From positions 39,289-46,963 of the forward strand of contig JABUUQ010000006.1 in NCBI GenBank assembly GCA_021443125.1: 7,675 nt of DNA, given 5' to 3'. Below, one piece after another: positions 1 to 6,277 of this stretch. Position 1 is the stretch's first letter; every line of letters begins with the position of its first letter. Position numbers and translations under genes: made by a program. Under the pieces are notes generated by a model. The model had not been told where the DNA came from. It saw only the letters and a list, made by a program, of their open reading frames with translations, and searched no databases. The stretch is from Bacteroidales bacterium. Lineage in GTDB: Bacteria; Bacteroidota; Bacteroidia; Bacteroidales; P3.

Positions 1-4
1 AGCG

Positions 5-57
5 TAACATCCATTTCCTTTCAGTTTGCCTCAGCAAGCCTTCAGAAATGGATGTTA
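5..57. repeat. Perfect 13-bp inverted repeat with a 27-nt loop
   Basis: The arms at 5-17 and 45-57 are exact reverse complements (TAACATCCATTTC / GAAATGGATGTTA). The 27-nt loop contains a smaller TTGC-CTCA-GCAA hairpin at 26-37. No T-run follows on the + strand and too little sequence precedes it on the - strand, so it does not look like a complete intrinsic terminator. It could be the leader structure of a divergent leftward transcript, an operator, or part of a dispersed intergenic repeat. The structure is certain, its role is unknown. Confidence 0.8.
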
Positions 58-62
58 TGGTG

Positions 63-70
63 CAAAAGTA
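63..70 (-). promoter_or_regulatory. Possible leftward -7 element (TACTTTTG)
   Basis: Read on the minus strand, 63-70 gives TACTTTTG followed by CACC, which fits the Bacteroidota -7 consensus TAnnTTTG. No TTG or TTTG is seen at the usual 17-20 bp upstream, so this is a half-match only. If used, the transcript would begin at the edge of the 5-57 inverted repeat and run out of the window to the left. No leftward gene is visible. Confidence 0.25.
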
Positions 71-97
71 ACAAAATAATTACATAATTTAATTTTT

Positions 98-123
98 TTT
101 GTTAAAAAGTTTTTGTAACTTTG
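98..123 (+). promoter_or_regulatory. Likely promoter of the nqr operon
   Basis: TAACTTTG at 116-123 matches the Bacteroidota primary-sigma -7 consensus TAnnTTTG and is followed by CA, as is common in this phylum. It lies 44 bp before the nqrA start, predicting a leader of roughly 35 nt. The upstream element is poor: the nearest TTTG (98-101) gives a spacer of only 14 bp, shorter than usual, and the correctly spaced position is just part of a T-run. The -7 call is reasonable; the -33 call is weak. Confidence 0.55.
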
Positions 124-167
124 CACACTTGATTTTAATGAAGAATAACAATAAATAATTATCCAGT

Positions 168-1532
168 ATGTCAAAGGCAATAAAGATTACTAAAGGTTTG
201 GACATCCATTTGTTTGGTGAAGCAAAAACTGAAGTAAAGGACTTTTTGACTCCTTCTACAGTTGCTTTGAAACCTTTGGACTACATCGGTATTACGCCTA
301 AACTTCTTGTTAAGGCAGGGGATAGGGTTGAGGTTGGCTCACCTGTTTTCTATGCTAAAGAAAAACCGAACGTTAAGTTTGTTTCTCCTGTAAGTGGAGA
401 GATAGCTGAGGTGAAAAGAGGCGAAAAGAGAGTTATTGAACAAATCATAATCAATAACGACGGAAACAATCAAGCAAAAGATTTTGGTGTAAGAAAACTT
501 GCAGAAACAAGTTCAGAGGAAATCCGAAGCATTATGCAGGAGTCTGGTCTTTGGACCTTGCTACGCCAAAGGCCTTATGATGTTATACCAAAGGAAGATG
601 CAACTCCAAAGTATATCATTATCAAAGGTTTTGACTCTGCTCCTCTGGCTCCAGACTACAATTTGTTGGTCAAAGGCGAAAGAGATGCTTTGCAGGTTGG
701 TATAGACGCTTTGAAGAAAATGACAGGCGTTGCAATCTATCTTAGCATCAATTCTCAGACAGTTTCTGAAGATATCACAAAACTGCAGAATGTGGAAACA
801 ATAACCTTTACGGGCAAGCATCCTTATGGCAATGTTTCTATACAAGCAGAAAAAATATGCCCAATAAACAAAGGTGAAAGAATTTGGTATATCAATCTTC
901 AAGACCTTGTGGCAGTGGGAAGATTTTTCCTTGACGGAAAATATTTTGCACAAAAACTTATTGCCCTTACAGGCGAAGAAGTGTTGAATCCTCAGTATTT
1001 CAGAGTTCTTAGAGGCACAAGTGTGAAAGAGATTTTCGCAAACAATGTAAATAAAGAGAATCATTTGCGTTTTATTTCTGGCAATGTGCTTTCAGGAACA
1101 AGAATAGAAGAAGACGATTATCTTTGTGCAACAGACAATCAACTTACAGTAATAAAAGAAGGCGACTATAAAGAAGGTTTGGGTTGGGTTCTTCCTGGCT
1201 TTGGCAAGTTCAGCGTGTCAAAAACTTTCCCAAGAGGCTTTTTTGCCCATTGTAGCAAAAAACCTTTCTCAATAGATTCCAACCTTCACGGAGGAGAGAG
1301 AGCCTATGTATTTACTGGTGAATTCGAAAGAGTGTTCCCTATGGATATCTACCCAATGCAGCTTATCAAAGCCTGCCTTACAAAAGATATAGACCGTATG
1401 GAAGAGCTTGGAATTTACGAAGTGGATGCAGAAGACTTTGCTTTGTGTGAGGTAATTGATGTTTCAAAGACTGAAATACAAGCAATAGTACGTTCAGGTT
1501 TGGAATTGATGCGTAAAGAAATGGGTGAATAA
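168..1532 (+). CDS. nqrA: Na+-translocating NADH:quinone oxidoreductase subunit A
   Basis: NqrA is the cytoplasmic, membrane-associated subunit of the Na+-pumping NADH:quinone oxidoreductase, and has been implicated in quinone binding. At 454 aa it is about the usual length. The family opening 'KGLDIHLFGEA' is at residues 9-19. A barrel-sandwich (biotinyl/lipoyl-like) stretch follows at about 46-90 with 'SPVSGEIAEVKRG'. Further family signatures are 'GLWTLLRQRPYD' (127-138), 'HPYGNVSIQAEKICPI' (218-233) and a C-terminal 'CEVIDVSKTEIQAIVRSGLELM' region (427-448). There is no transmembrane segment. The ATG at 168 is chosen because the family motif begins nine residues later; the leader is A-rich with no Shine-Dalgarno sequence, typical for Bacteroidota. 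It is the first gene of the operon, 25 bp before nqrB. Confidence 0.96.
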   Translation: MSKAIKITKGLDIHLFGEAKTEVKDFLTPSTVALKPLDYIGITPKLLVKAGDRVEVGSPVFYAKEKPNVKFVSPVSGEIAEVKRGEKRVIEQIIINNDGNNQAKDFGVRKLAETSSEEIRSIMQESGLWTLLRQRPYDVIPKEDATPKYIIIKGFDSAPLAPDYNLLVKGERDALQVGIDALKKMTGVAIYLSINSQTVSEDITKLQNVETITFTGKHPYGNVSIQAEKICPINKGERIWYINLQDLVAVGRFFLDGKYFAQKLIALTGEEVLNPQYFRVLRGTSVKEIFANNVNKENHLRFISGNVLSGTRIEEDDYLCATDNQLTVIKEGDYKEGLGWVLPGFGKFSVSKTFPRGFFAHCSKKPFSIDSNLHGGERAYVFTGEFERVFPMDIYPMQLIKACLTKDIDRMEELGIYEVDAEDFALCEVIDVSKTEIQAIVRSGLELMRKEMGE

Positions 1533-1557
1533 TTTTAAGACTAAATAAAAAACAGAT

Positions 1558-2715
1558 ATGAACTTTGTAGAGAAATTTTTCGAACAAGCAAGACCAAAAG
1601 TAGAGAAAGGACAGAAGTTGCATTGGTTGGCTTCTACTTTTGAAGCGTTTGAGTCTTTCGCGTTTGTAAGCAATCAGACTGCTACAAGAAAAGGTGCTCA
1701 TTTCAGAGATGCTATTGACATGAAACGAGCAATGACTGTGGTAATCTTTGCCTTGATTCCGGCTCTTTTGTTCGGAATGTACAATGTAGGATATCAGCAT
1801 TTCCTATCACAATCACAAGAGATATTGGCACAAACTGGCTTTTGGACAATTTTCTGGTATGGATTCCTAAGAGTTCTGCCTATGATTATTGTTTCTTATG
1901 TTGTTGGTTTGGCAATAGAGTTTGCTTTTGCACAAATAAGAGGTGAGGCAGTCAATGAAGGCTACCTTGTTTCAGGACTTATAATACCTTTGATTTGTCC
2001 TCCTGATGTTCCTCTATGGCAGTTGGCACTTGCAGTGGCTTTTGCTGTTGTTATCGGTAAGGAAGTTTTTGGTGGCACAGGTATGAACTTTATGAATCCT
2101 GCTTTGGTGGCAAGAGCATTTTTGTTCTTCTCTTATCCTTCACAAATGTCAGGCGATATGGTGTGGATTTATGACAAAGCCGACGCATTCTCTGGCGCTA
2201 CTCCTCTTGGCCAGCTTGCTATAGGACAAACTCCAACTTCTTCTGTTTGGGATATGGTAACAGGCTTTATTCCAGGGGCAGTGGGCGAAACATCATTCAT
2301 AGCAATCATGCTTGGAGCTGTTTTGTTGCTTATAACCAATATAGCTTCATGGAGAACAATGCTTTCTATTTTTGTTGGCGGTGCTTTTATGGGCATAATT
2401 TTCAACCTTATAGGAGCTAACGACTATATGAATGTGCCATTCTATCAACATTTTGTAATGGGAGGTTTTGCTTTTGGTGCTGTATTTATGGCTACCGACC
2501 CAGTTACTTCTTCTAACACAAATTGCGGCAAACTTATCTATGGTTTCCTAATAGGTGTTATGGCAGTATTGATTCGTGTATTGAATCCAGCCTACCCAGA
2601 AGGAATGATGCTTGCTATATTGTTGATGAATGTATTTGCTCCTTTGATTGACTACTATGTAGTGGATGCTAACATCAGACGTAGAAAAAACAGAATGAAA
2701 GTTTCAGTAAAATAG
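1558..2715 (+). CDS. nqrB: Na+-translocating NADH:quinone oxidoreductase subunit B
   Basis: NqrB is the large integral membrane subunit of the NqrB/RnfD family. It carries covalently bound FMN and riboflavin and is central to Na+ transfer and quinone reduction. The FMN attachment motif Dxx(S/T)GAT is intact as D209-A-F-S-G-A-T215, with Thr215 the expected phosphoester-linked residue that the flavin transferase ApbE would modify. Other family landmarks are 'EGYLVSGLIIPL' (134-145, next to the glycines linked to inhibitor and quinone sensitivity in Vibrio), 'GAVGETS' (240-246), 'FMATDPVTSSNT' (310-321) and 'NPAYPEGMMLAILLMN' (343-358). Hydrophobic segments start at about residue 57 and recur to about 368, consistent with the roughly ten helices of the family. 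The 385 aa length is slightly shorter than the Vibrio protein. Its start is preceded by an A-rich stretch. Confidence 0.97.
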   Translation: MNFVEKFFEQARPKVEKGQKLHWLASTFEAFESFAFVSNQTATRKGAHFRDAIDMKRAMTVVIFALIPALLFGMYNVGYQHFLSQSQEILAQTGFWTIFWYGFLRVLPMIIVSYVVGLAIEFAFAQIRGEAVNEGYLVSGLIIPLICPPDVPLWQLALAVAFAVVIGKEVFGGTGMNFMNPALVARAFLFFSYPSQMSGDMVWIYDKADAFSGATPLGQLAIGQTPTSSVWDMVTGFIPGAVGETSFIAIMLGAVLLLITNIASWRTMLSIFVGGAFMGIIFNLIGANDYMNVPFYQHFVMGGFAFGAVFMATDPVTSSNTNCGKLIYGFLIGVMAVLIRVLNPAYPEGMMLAILLMNVFAPLIDYYVVDANIRRRKNRMKVSVK

Positions 2716-2720
2716 GAGGA
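2714..2720 (+). promoter_or_regulatory. Strong Shine-Dalgarno for nqrC
   Basis: AGGAGGA overlaps the nqrB stop codon (TAG, 2713-2715) and sits 8 nt before the nqrC ATG. This is a near-ideal ribosome binding site in a phylum that mostly does not use one, and it fixes the nqrC start. Weaker purine-rich sites precede nqrE (AAAGGGA, 4094-4100) and nqrF (AAGAGG, 4727-4732). Confidence 0.7.
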
Positions 2721-2728
2721 AGCAGAAG

Positions 2729-3460
2729 ATGAAAAAGTTCAACAATACATATATTTTCATATATTCTACAGTTTTGGTTGTGGTTGTTGCAGCTATTTTG
2801 GCCACTGTTGCCATAGTTCTAAAACCATTCCAACAAAAGAATATGGAGTCTGAACAAATGCAGATGATACTTTCTGCTGCAAATATAGAGGTTGCAAGAA
2901 CAGATGCTCCTCAAAAATACGCACAGGCTTGCAAGGAAGCATTTCTTGTTAATGTTGACGGACAGGTTGTTTCAAGCAAAGATGCTGAAGAGGCAAAAAA
3001 GGAAGCTTTCAACATTGATGTAAAAGAACAATTGCAGAAATACACCGACGGAAACAAAGAAGCAAAACTTCCAATCTTCGTTTGCGAAAAAGATAACGGC
3101 GAAAAAGTTTATGTAGTTCCAGTAAGAGGTGTTGGTCTTTGGGGTGCAATTTGGGGCTATGTGGCTTTGAAGAGTGATGCCAATACAGTGGAAAGTGTAG
3201 TTTTCGACCACGAAGGCGAAACACCAGGACTTGGCAGCAACATCAAGGATGACCCTAATTTCCGCAACAAATTTGTTGGCAAAACAATCTTTGAAGGCAA
3301 TGAGTTCGTATCTGTAGCAGTAGAAAAGAGAGTCGGCACAGACAACCCTCACAAAGTAGATGCTCTTACAGGTGCAACCCTTACTTCAAATGGTGTTTCA
3401 GACATGCTGCAAAACGGCCTTAAGTTCTATGTATCTTATTTTAACAACTTAAAAAAATAG
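2729..3460 (+). CDS. nqrC: Na+-translocating NADH:quinone oxidoreductase subunit C
   Basis: NqrC is an FMN-binding subunit anchored by one N-terminal helix, with its flavin domain outside the cytoplasm. It relays electrons between the NqrD/E iron centre and the NqrB FMN. At 243 aa it has one hydrophobic segment at about residues 8-31. The conserved 'PVRGVGLWGAIWGYVAL' lies at 131-147 and 'HEGETPGLGSNI' at 161-172. The covalent FMN motif Dxx(S/T)GAT is intact as D211-A-L-T-G-A-T217, so Thr217 is the predicted attachment point. A charged, Ala/Lys/Glu-rich stretch at about 82-113 precedes the FMN domain. The gene starts 13 bp after nqrB with a strong Shine-Dalgarno and ends 6 bp before nqrD, so translation is likely coupled. 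Confidence 0.97.
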   Translation: MKKFNNTYIFIYSTVLVVVVAAILATVAIVLKPFQQKNMESEQMQMILSAANIEVARTDAPQKYAQACKEAFLVNVDGQVVSSKDAEEAKKEAFNIDVKEQLQKYTDGNKEAKLPIFVCEKDNGEKVYVVPVRGVGLWGAIWGYVALKSDANTVESVVFDHEGETPGLGSNIKDDPNFRNKFVGKTIFEGNEFVSVAVEKRVGTDNPHKVDALTGATLTSNGVSDMLQNGLKFYVSYFNNLKK

Positions 3461-3466
3461 AAGACT

Positions 3467-4093
3467 ATGGCAACTAAAAATATGAAATTGATAAAGACAC
3501 CGTTCTCTAAAGAAAATCCTATACTTGTTCAGGTTTTAGGCATTTGCTCAAGTTTGGCGGTAACAGTTAAGCTTCAACCTTCTGTGGTTATGGCTTTGTC
3601 AGTAACAGTTGTTGTTATGTTATCAAACTTTATTATCTCTTTGATGAGAAACACTATTCCACCTCGTATTCGTATCATAGTTCAATTGGTTGTTGTGGCT
3701 TTGTTGGTTATTATCGTTGACCAGTTCCTTAAAGCCTTTGCCTACGATGTAAGCAAACAACTTTCAGTATATGTAGGCCTTATCATCACCAACTGTATAG
3801 TTATGGGACGTTTGGAAGCTTTTGCAATGAGCAACAAACCTATTCCTTCGCTAATAGATGGTCTTGGCAATGGTCTTGGCTATGGTATTATCTTGGTTAT
3901 TATTGGTTTCGTAAGAGAATTGTTCGGCTTTGGAACATTGTGGGGTTATCAGGTTATTCCTCAAAGTTTCTACACAAGCTGCGGCTACGAAAACAATGGT
4001 CTTATGGTAATGCCTGCTATGGCTTTGATACTTGTGGGTATTATTATATGGATTCACAGAAACAAGAATAAAGATTTGATTGAAAACGAATAG
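3467..4093 (+). CDS. nqrD: Na+-translocating NADH:quinone oxidoreductase subunit D
   Basis: NqrD is a small polytopic membrane protein of the NqrDE/RnfAE family. It pairs with NqrE as inverted-topology homologues around an intramembrane iron or iron-sulfur centre. Both cluster cysteines are in their conserved half-helix settings: C27 in 'GICSSLAVT' and C110 in 'ITNCIVMGRLEAFAM'. The charged start 'TPFSKENPILVQVLGIC' and the 'GLGNGLGYGIILVIIGFVRELFG' region are characteristic. Six hydrophobic segments can be counted by eye over 208 aa, the normal size. It begins 6 bp after nqrC with only an A-run upstream, and ends 14 bp before nqrE. Separation from RnfE rests on context, since all six neighbours are nqr genes in canonical order. 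Confidence 0.97.
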   Translation: MATKNMKLIKTPFSKENPILVQVLGICSSLAVTVKLQPSVVMALSVTVVVMLSNFIISLMRNTIPPRIRIIVQLVVVALLVIIVDQFLKAFAYDVSKQLSVYVGLIITNCIVMGRLEAFAMSNKPIPSLIDGLGNGLGYGIILVIIGFVRELFGFGTLWGYQVIPQSFYTSCGYENNGLMVMPAMALILVGIIIWIHRNKNKDLIENE

Positions 4094-4107
4094 AAAGGGA
4101 ATAAGTT

Positions 4108-4725
4108 ATGCAAGAAATAATAAATATATTCATTAAGTCAATCTTTGTTGACAATATGATATTTGCCTTTTTCTTAGGAATGTGTTCTTATTTGGCAATA
4201 TCAAAAACAGTTAAAACATCTATGGGATTGGGCCTTGCAGTTGTTTTCGTACTTGTTGTAACGGTTCCAATAAACTACTGTATAGACAAATATCTTTTGC
4301 AAAAGGGTGCTTTGACTTGGTTGAGCGAAAGTTTTGCCGATATAGACCTTAGTTTTTTGAGTCTAATAATCTTTATAGCAGTTGTTGCAGGTATTGTTCA
4401 GTTGGTTGAAATGTTTGTGGAAAGGTTTTCTCCTTCTCTATACAATCAATTGGGAATTTTCTTGCCTTTGATTGCTGTAAACTGTGCAATTCTTGGTTGC
4501 TCATTGTTTATGCAAAAGAGAGCCTATGGCAACATTGGGGAAGTTTTCTCATTTGCCTTTGGTTCAGGTATTGGTTGGCTATTAGCTATCGTTGGCATAG
4601 CAGCAGTAAGAGAGAGATTGAAGTATTCCAACATACCTCCTGCATTGAAAGGATTAGGAATAGCTTTCATCATCACTGGTCTTATGGCTCTTGCTTTCCA
4701 AAGTTTCTCAGGTATCAAACTTTAA
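4108..4725 (+). CDS. nqrE: Na+-translocating NADH:quinone oxidoreductase subunit E
   Basis: NqrE is the partner of NqrD, with six membrane helices in opposite orientation, supplying the other half of the intramembrane iron centre. The conserved cysteines are C26 in 'FFLGMCSYLAIS' and C126 in 'LIAVNCAILG'. The family start 'IFIKSIFVDNMIFAFFLGMC' is intact. 'YGNIGEVFSFAFGSGIGWLLAIVGIAAVRE' (139-168) and the C-terminal 'GLGIAFIITGLMALAFQSFSGI' complete the family pattern. The length of 205 aa is normal. A purine-rich AAAGGGA lies 7 nt before the ATG, and the gene ends 16 bp before nqrF. Confidence 0.97.
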   Translation: MQEIINIFIKSIFVDNMIFAFFLGMCSYLAISKTVKTSMGLGLAVVFVLVVTVPINYCIDKYLLQKGALTWLSESFADIDLSFLSLIIFIAVVAGIVQLVEMFVERFSPSLYNQLGIFLPLIAVNCAILGCSLFMQKRAYGNIGEVFSFAFGSGIGWLLAIVGIAAVRERLKYSNIPPALKGLGIAFIITGLMALAFQSFSGIKL

Positions 4726-4741
4726 TAAGAGGTAAAGTATT

Positions 4742-5998
4742 ATGCAAATTATTTTAAGTATAGTAATATTTTTGATAATCATCTTGCTTTTGGTAGCAAT
4801 TCTTTTGTATGCAAGAAAGAAGCTTGTACCTCAAGGTGAAGTTACAATAAATATCAACGATAAAACAGATGTAAAAGTTCAAAGTGGCTCTTCATTGTTG
4901 AGCACACTTGCAGAACACAAAATCTTCCTTCCATCAGCATGTGGCGGTAAAGGTTCATGCGGTCAGTGTAAATGTCAAGTGCTTGAAGGTGGCGGTGAGA
5001 TACTTCCAACAGAGAAGTCTCATTTTTCAAGAAAGCAGATAGAAGACCATTTCCGTTTAGGCTGTCAGGTAAAGGTTAAGAATGACCTTAAAATCAAAGT
5101 TCCAGAGTCTATTCTTGGAGTAAAAGAATATGAATGTACTGTAATTTCCAACAAGAATGTGGCAACCTTTATCAAAGAGTTCAAAGTGCAGCTTCCAGAA
5201 GGTGCACAAATGGATTTCCTTCCAGGTTCTTATGCACAAATCAAGATACCAACATTCTCTATCAACTATTCCGACTACGACAAAGAACTTATAGGTGAAG
5301 AATATGTAAAAGCATGGGAAAACTACAAGATGTTCGACCTTAAATGCGTCAATACAGAGCCAACAATTCGTGCTTATTCTATGGCTAACTACCCTGCAGA
5401 AGGCAATGTATTCATGCTTACAGTTCGTATTGCAACACCTCCGTTCAAAGCCGATAGAAGTGGCTTCATGAATGTTAATCCTGGTATTGCTTCTTCATAT
5501 ATCTTTAGCTTGAAACCAGGCGACAAAGTTCTTATGAGTGGTCCTTATGGAGATTTCCACCCTCATTTCGACACAAAGAACGAAATGATATGGGTTGGTG
5601 GTGGAGCAGGTATGGCTCCTTTGCGTGCACAAATCATGCACATGGCAAAAACTCTTCACACAACCGACAGACAAATGCACTATTTCTATGGTGCTCGTGC
5701 CTTGAACGAAGTATTCTATTTGGAAGACTTTCTTGGATTGGAAAAAGAGTTTCCAAACTTCAAATTCCATCTTGCGTTGGATAGACCAGACCCAGCAGCA
5801 GATGCAGCAGGCGTTGCCTACACAGCAGGCTTTGTTCACAATGTTATGTATGAAACATACCTTAAAGACCACGAAGCTCCAGAAGATATTGAATACTACA
5901 TGTGTGGTCCTGGCCCTATGTCAAAGGCAGTTACAACAATGCTCGACTCTCTTGGCGTGCCAGAAGAAAACATCATGTACGACAATTTCGGTGGTTAA
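4742..5998 (+). CDS. nqrF: Na+-translocating NADH:quinone oxidoreductase subunit F (NADH-oxidising)
   Basis: NqrF is the electron-entry subunit: NADH reduces FAD, which passes electrons to a 2Fe-2S cluster. One N-terminal helix (about 3-24) anchors it. A ferredoxin-like domain (about 33-125) has the plant-type ligand pattern C67-x5-C73-x2-C76 with the fourth ligand C108. A ferredoxin-NADP reductase-type domain follows. Its FAD motif R210-A-Y-S is at 210-213, the NADH-binding loop 'VGGGAGMAPLR' at 285-295 and 'MCGPGPMSKAV' at 387-397. The C-terminus 'YDNFGG' carries the aromatic residue (F416) that lies near the flavin in this family. The 418 aa length is about normal. The gene ends in tandem in-frame stops (TAA TAA, 5996-6001), 23 bp before the operon terminator, and is the last operon gene. 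Confidence 0.97.
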   Translation: MQIILSIVIFLIIILLLVAILLYARKKLVPQGEVTININDKTDVKVQSGSSLLSTLAEHKIFLPSACGGKGSCGQCKCQVLEGGGEILPTEKSHFSRKQIEDHFRLGCQVKVKNDLKIKVPESILGVKEYECTVISNKNVATFIKEFKVQLPEGAQMDFLPGSYAQIKIPTFSINYSDYDKELIGEEYVKAWENYKMFDLKCVNTEPTIRAYSMANYPAEGNVFMLTVRIATPPFKADRSGFMNVNPGIASSYIFSLKPGDKVLMSGPYGDFHPHFDTKNEMIWVGGGAGMAPLRAQIMHMAKTLHTTDRQMHYFYGARALNEVFYLEDFLGLEKEFPNFKFHLALDRPDPAADAAGVAYTAGFVHNVMYETYLKDHEAPEDIEYYMCGPGPMSKAVTTMLDSLGVPEENIMYDNFGG

Positions 5999-6023
5999 TA
6001 AACAAAATCTATCACATAAACAC

Positions 6024-6055
6024 AAGGTCTCAATCCCAAAGGTTGAGGCTTTTTT
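6024..6055 (+). terminator. Rho-independent terminator of the nqr operon
   Basis: A 10-bp stem pairs 6024-6033 with 6043-6052 (core CTCAA / TTGAG, with two G-T wobbles) around a 9-nt loop. Six T residues cover 6050-6055. It lies 25 nt after the nqrF stop and closes the operon before the nuclease gene. Confidence 0.85.
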
Positions 6056-6062
6056 CTTTGCA

Positions 6063-6094
6063 TTAATCTCATCAACGCAAACGGCGTTTTAAGA
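6063..6094 (+). repeat. 32-bp direct repeat, upstream copy
   Basis: This segment recurs at 7577-7608 with 29 of 32 bases identical; the differences are C6073/A7587, G6077/T7591 and G6084/A7598. It begins 8 nt after the T-run of the nqr terminator. The two copies bracket the nuclease gene with a period of 1,514 bp. Similarity stops sharply on both sides. It may be a recombination or insertion scar, or one member of a dispersed intergenic repeat family. Confidence 0.8.
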
Positions 6095-6131
6095 AATCAA
6101 AAGCAAGGAATAATTTTCTCAAACGCCGTTT
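6079..6131. repeat. Inverted pair of AAACGNCGTTT palindromes
   Basis: AAACGGCGTTT (6079-6089) and AAACGCCGTTT (6121-6131) are exact reverse complements, and each is itself a palindrome around one central base. A further 5 bp can pair inside (6092-6096 with 6115-6119), giving a long hairpin with an 18-nt loop. CATTTTTC follows, so a second weak terminator is possible. The same palindrome with central A occurs at 7593-7603 in the downstream direct repeat. It could be an operator, a recombinase site or a fold-back structure; I cannot decide. Confidence 0.7.
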
Positions 6132-6214
6132 CATTTTTCAAAGAGTAGTGTGTCCAACATTCTTGTTAATATCAAATTATTAGCATTTTCTTTTGCATTT
6201 TTTCACCCAAAAAC

Positions 6215-6243
6215 TTGTATATATATATATATATATAATTTTG
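6215..6243 (+). promoter_or_regulatory. Promoter of the nuclease gene with an all-TA spacer
   Basis: TTG at 6215-6217 and TAATTTTG at 6236-6243 match the Bacteroidota -33 and -7 consensus with an 18-bp spacer, a near-ideal spacing. The -7 is followed by CA. It predicts a start near 6248-6252 and a leader of about 28 nt. The spacer is nothing but TA dinucleotides, so slippage would change promoter spacing in 2-bp steps while leaving the -7 element intact. ON/OFF or graded expression is inferred by analogy with known TA-spacer promoters. Confidence 0.75.
6218..6237. repeat. (TA)10 simple sequence repeat
   Basis: Ten uninterrupted TA units, the last of which forms the TA of the -7 element. This is the only long dinucleotide tract in the window and it occupies the promoter spacer of the nuclease gene. 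Tracts of this size are prone to slipped-strand length change. Confidence 0.95.
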
Positions 6244-6277
6244 CACAACCAAATATAAGTAAAAGAAAATAGCAATT

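Noticed and set aside
561..1064. Minus-strand 167-codon open frame opposite nqrA
   Set aside because: It lies wholly inside nqrA, is Cys/Phe/Ile-rich in a way typical of antisense frames, and has no promoter or ribosome site.
1378..1800. Minus-strand 140-codon open frame across the nqrA-nqrB junction
   Set aside because: It overlaps two well-supported genes and shows no recognisable domain.
168..5998. Rnf complex instead of Nqr
   Set aside because: NqrA and an NqrF with FAD- and NADH-binding domains are present, and the order is nqrABCDEF. Rnf would have RnfB and RnfC instead.
5733..6092. Plus-strand 119-codon frame overlapping the end of nqrF and the terminator
   Set aside because: It is an out-of-frame shadow of nqrF, low in complexity (Gln/Thr/Leu-rich), and reads through the operon terminator.
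6063..6131. Integron attC-type recombination site
   Set aside because: The hairpin is suggestive, but the conserved RYYYAAC / GTTRRRY boxes are not present in the right arrangement, and there is no integrase or cassette array.
6079..6138. Second transcription terminator after nqr
   Set aside because: The hairpin is followed by only five T residues after a CA interruption and has a large loop. The terminator at 6024-6055 is much better.
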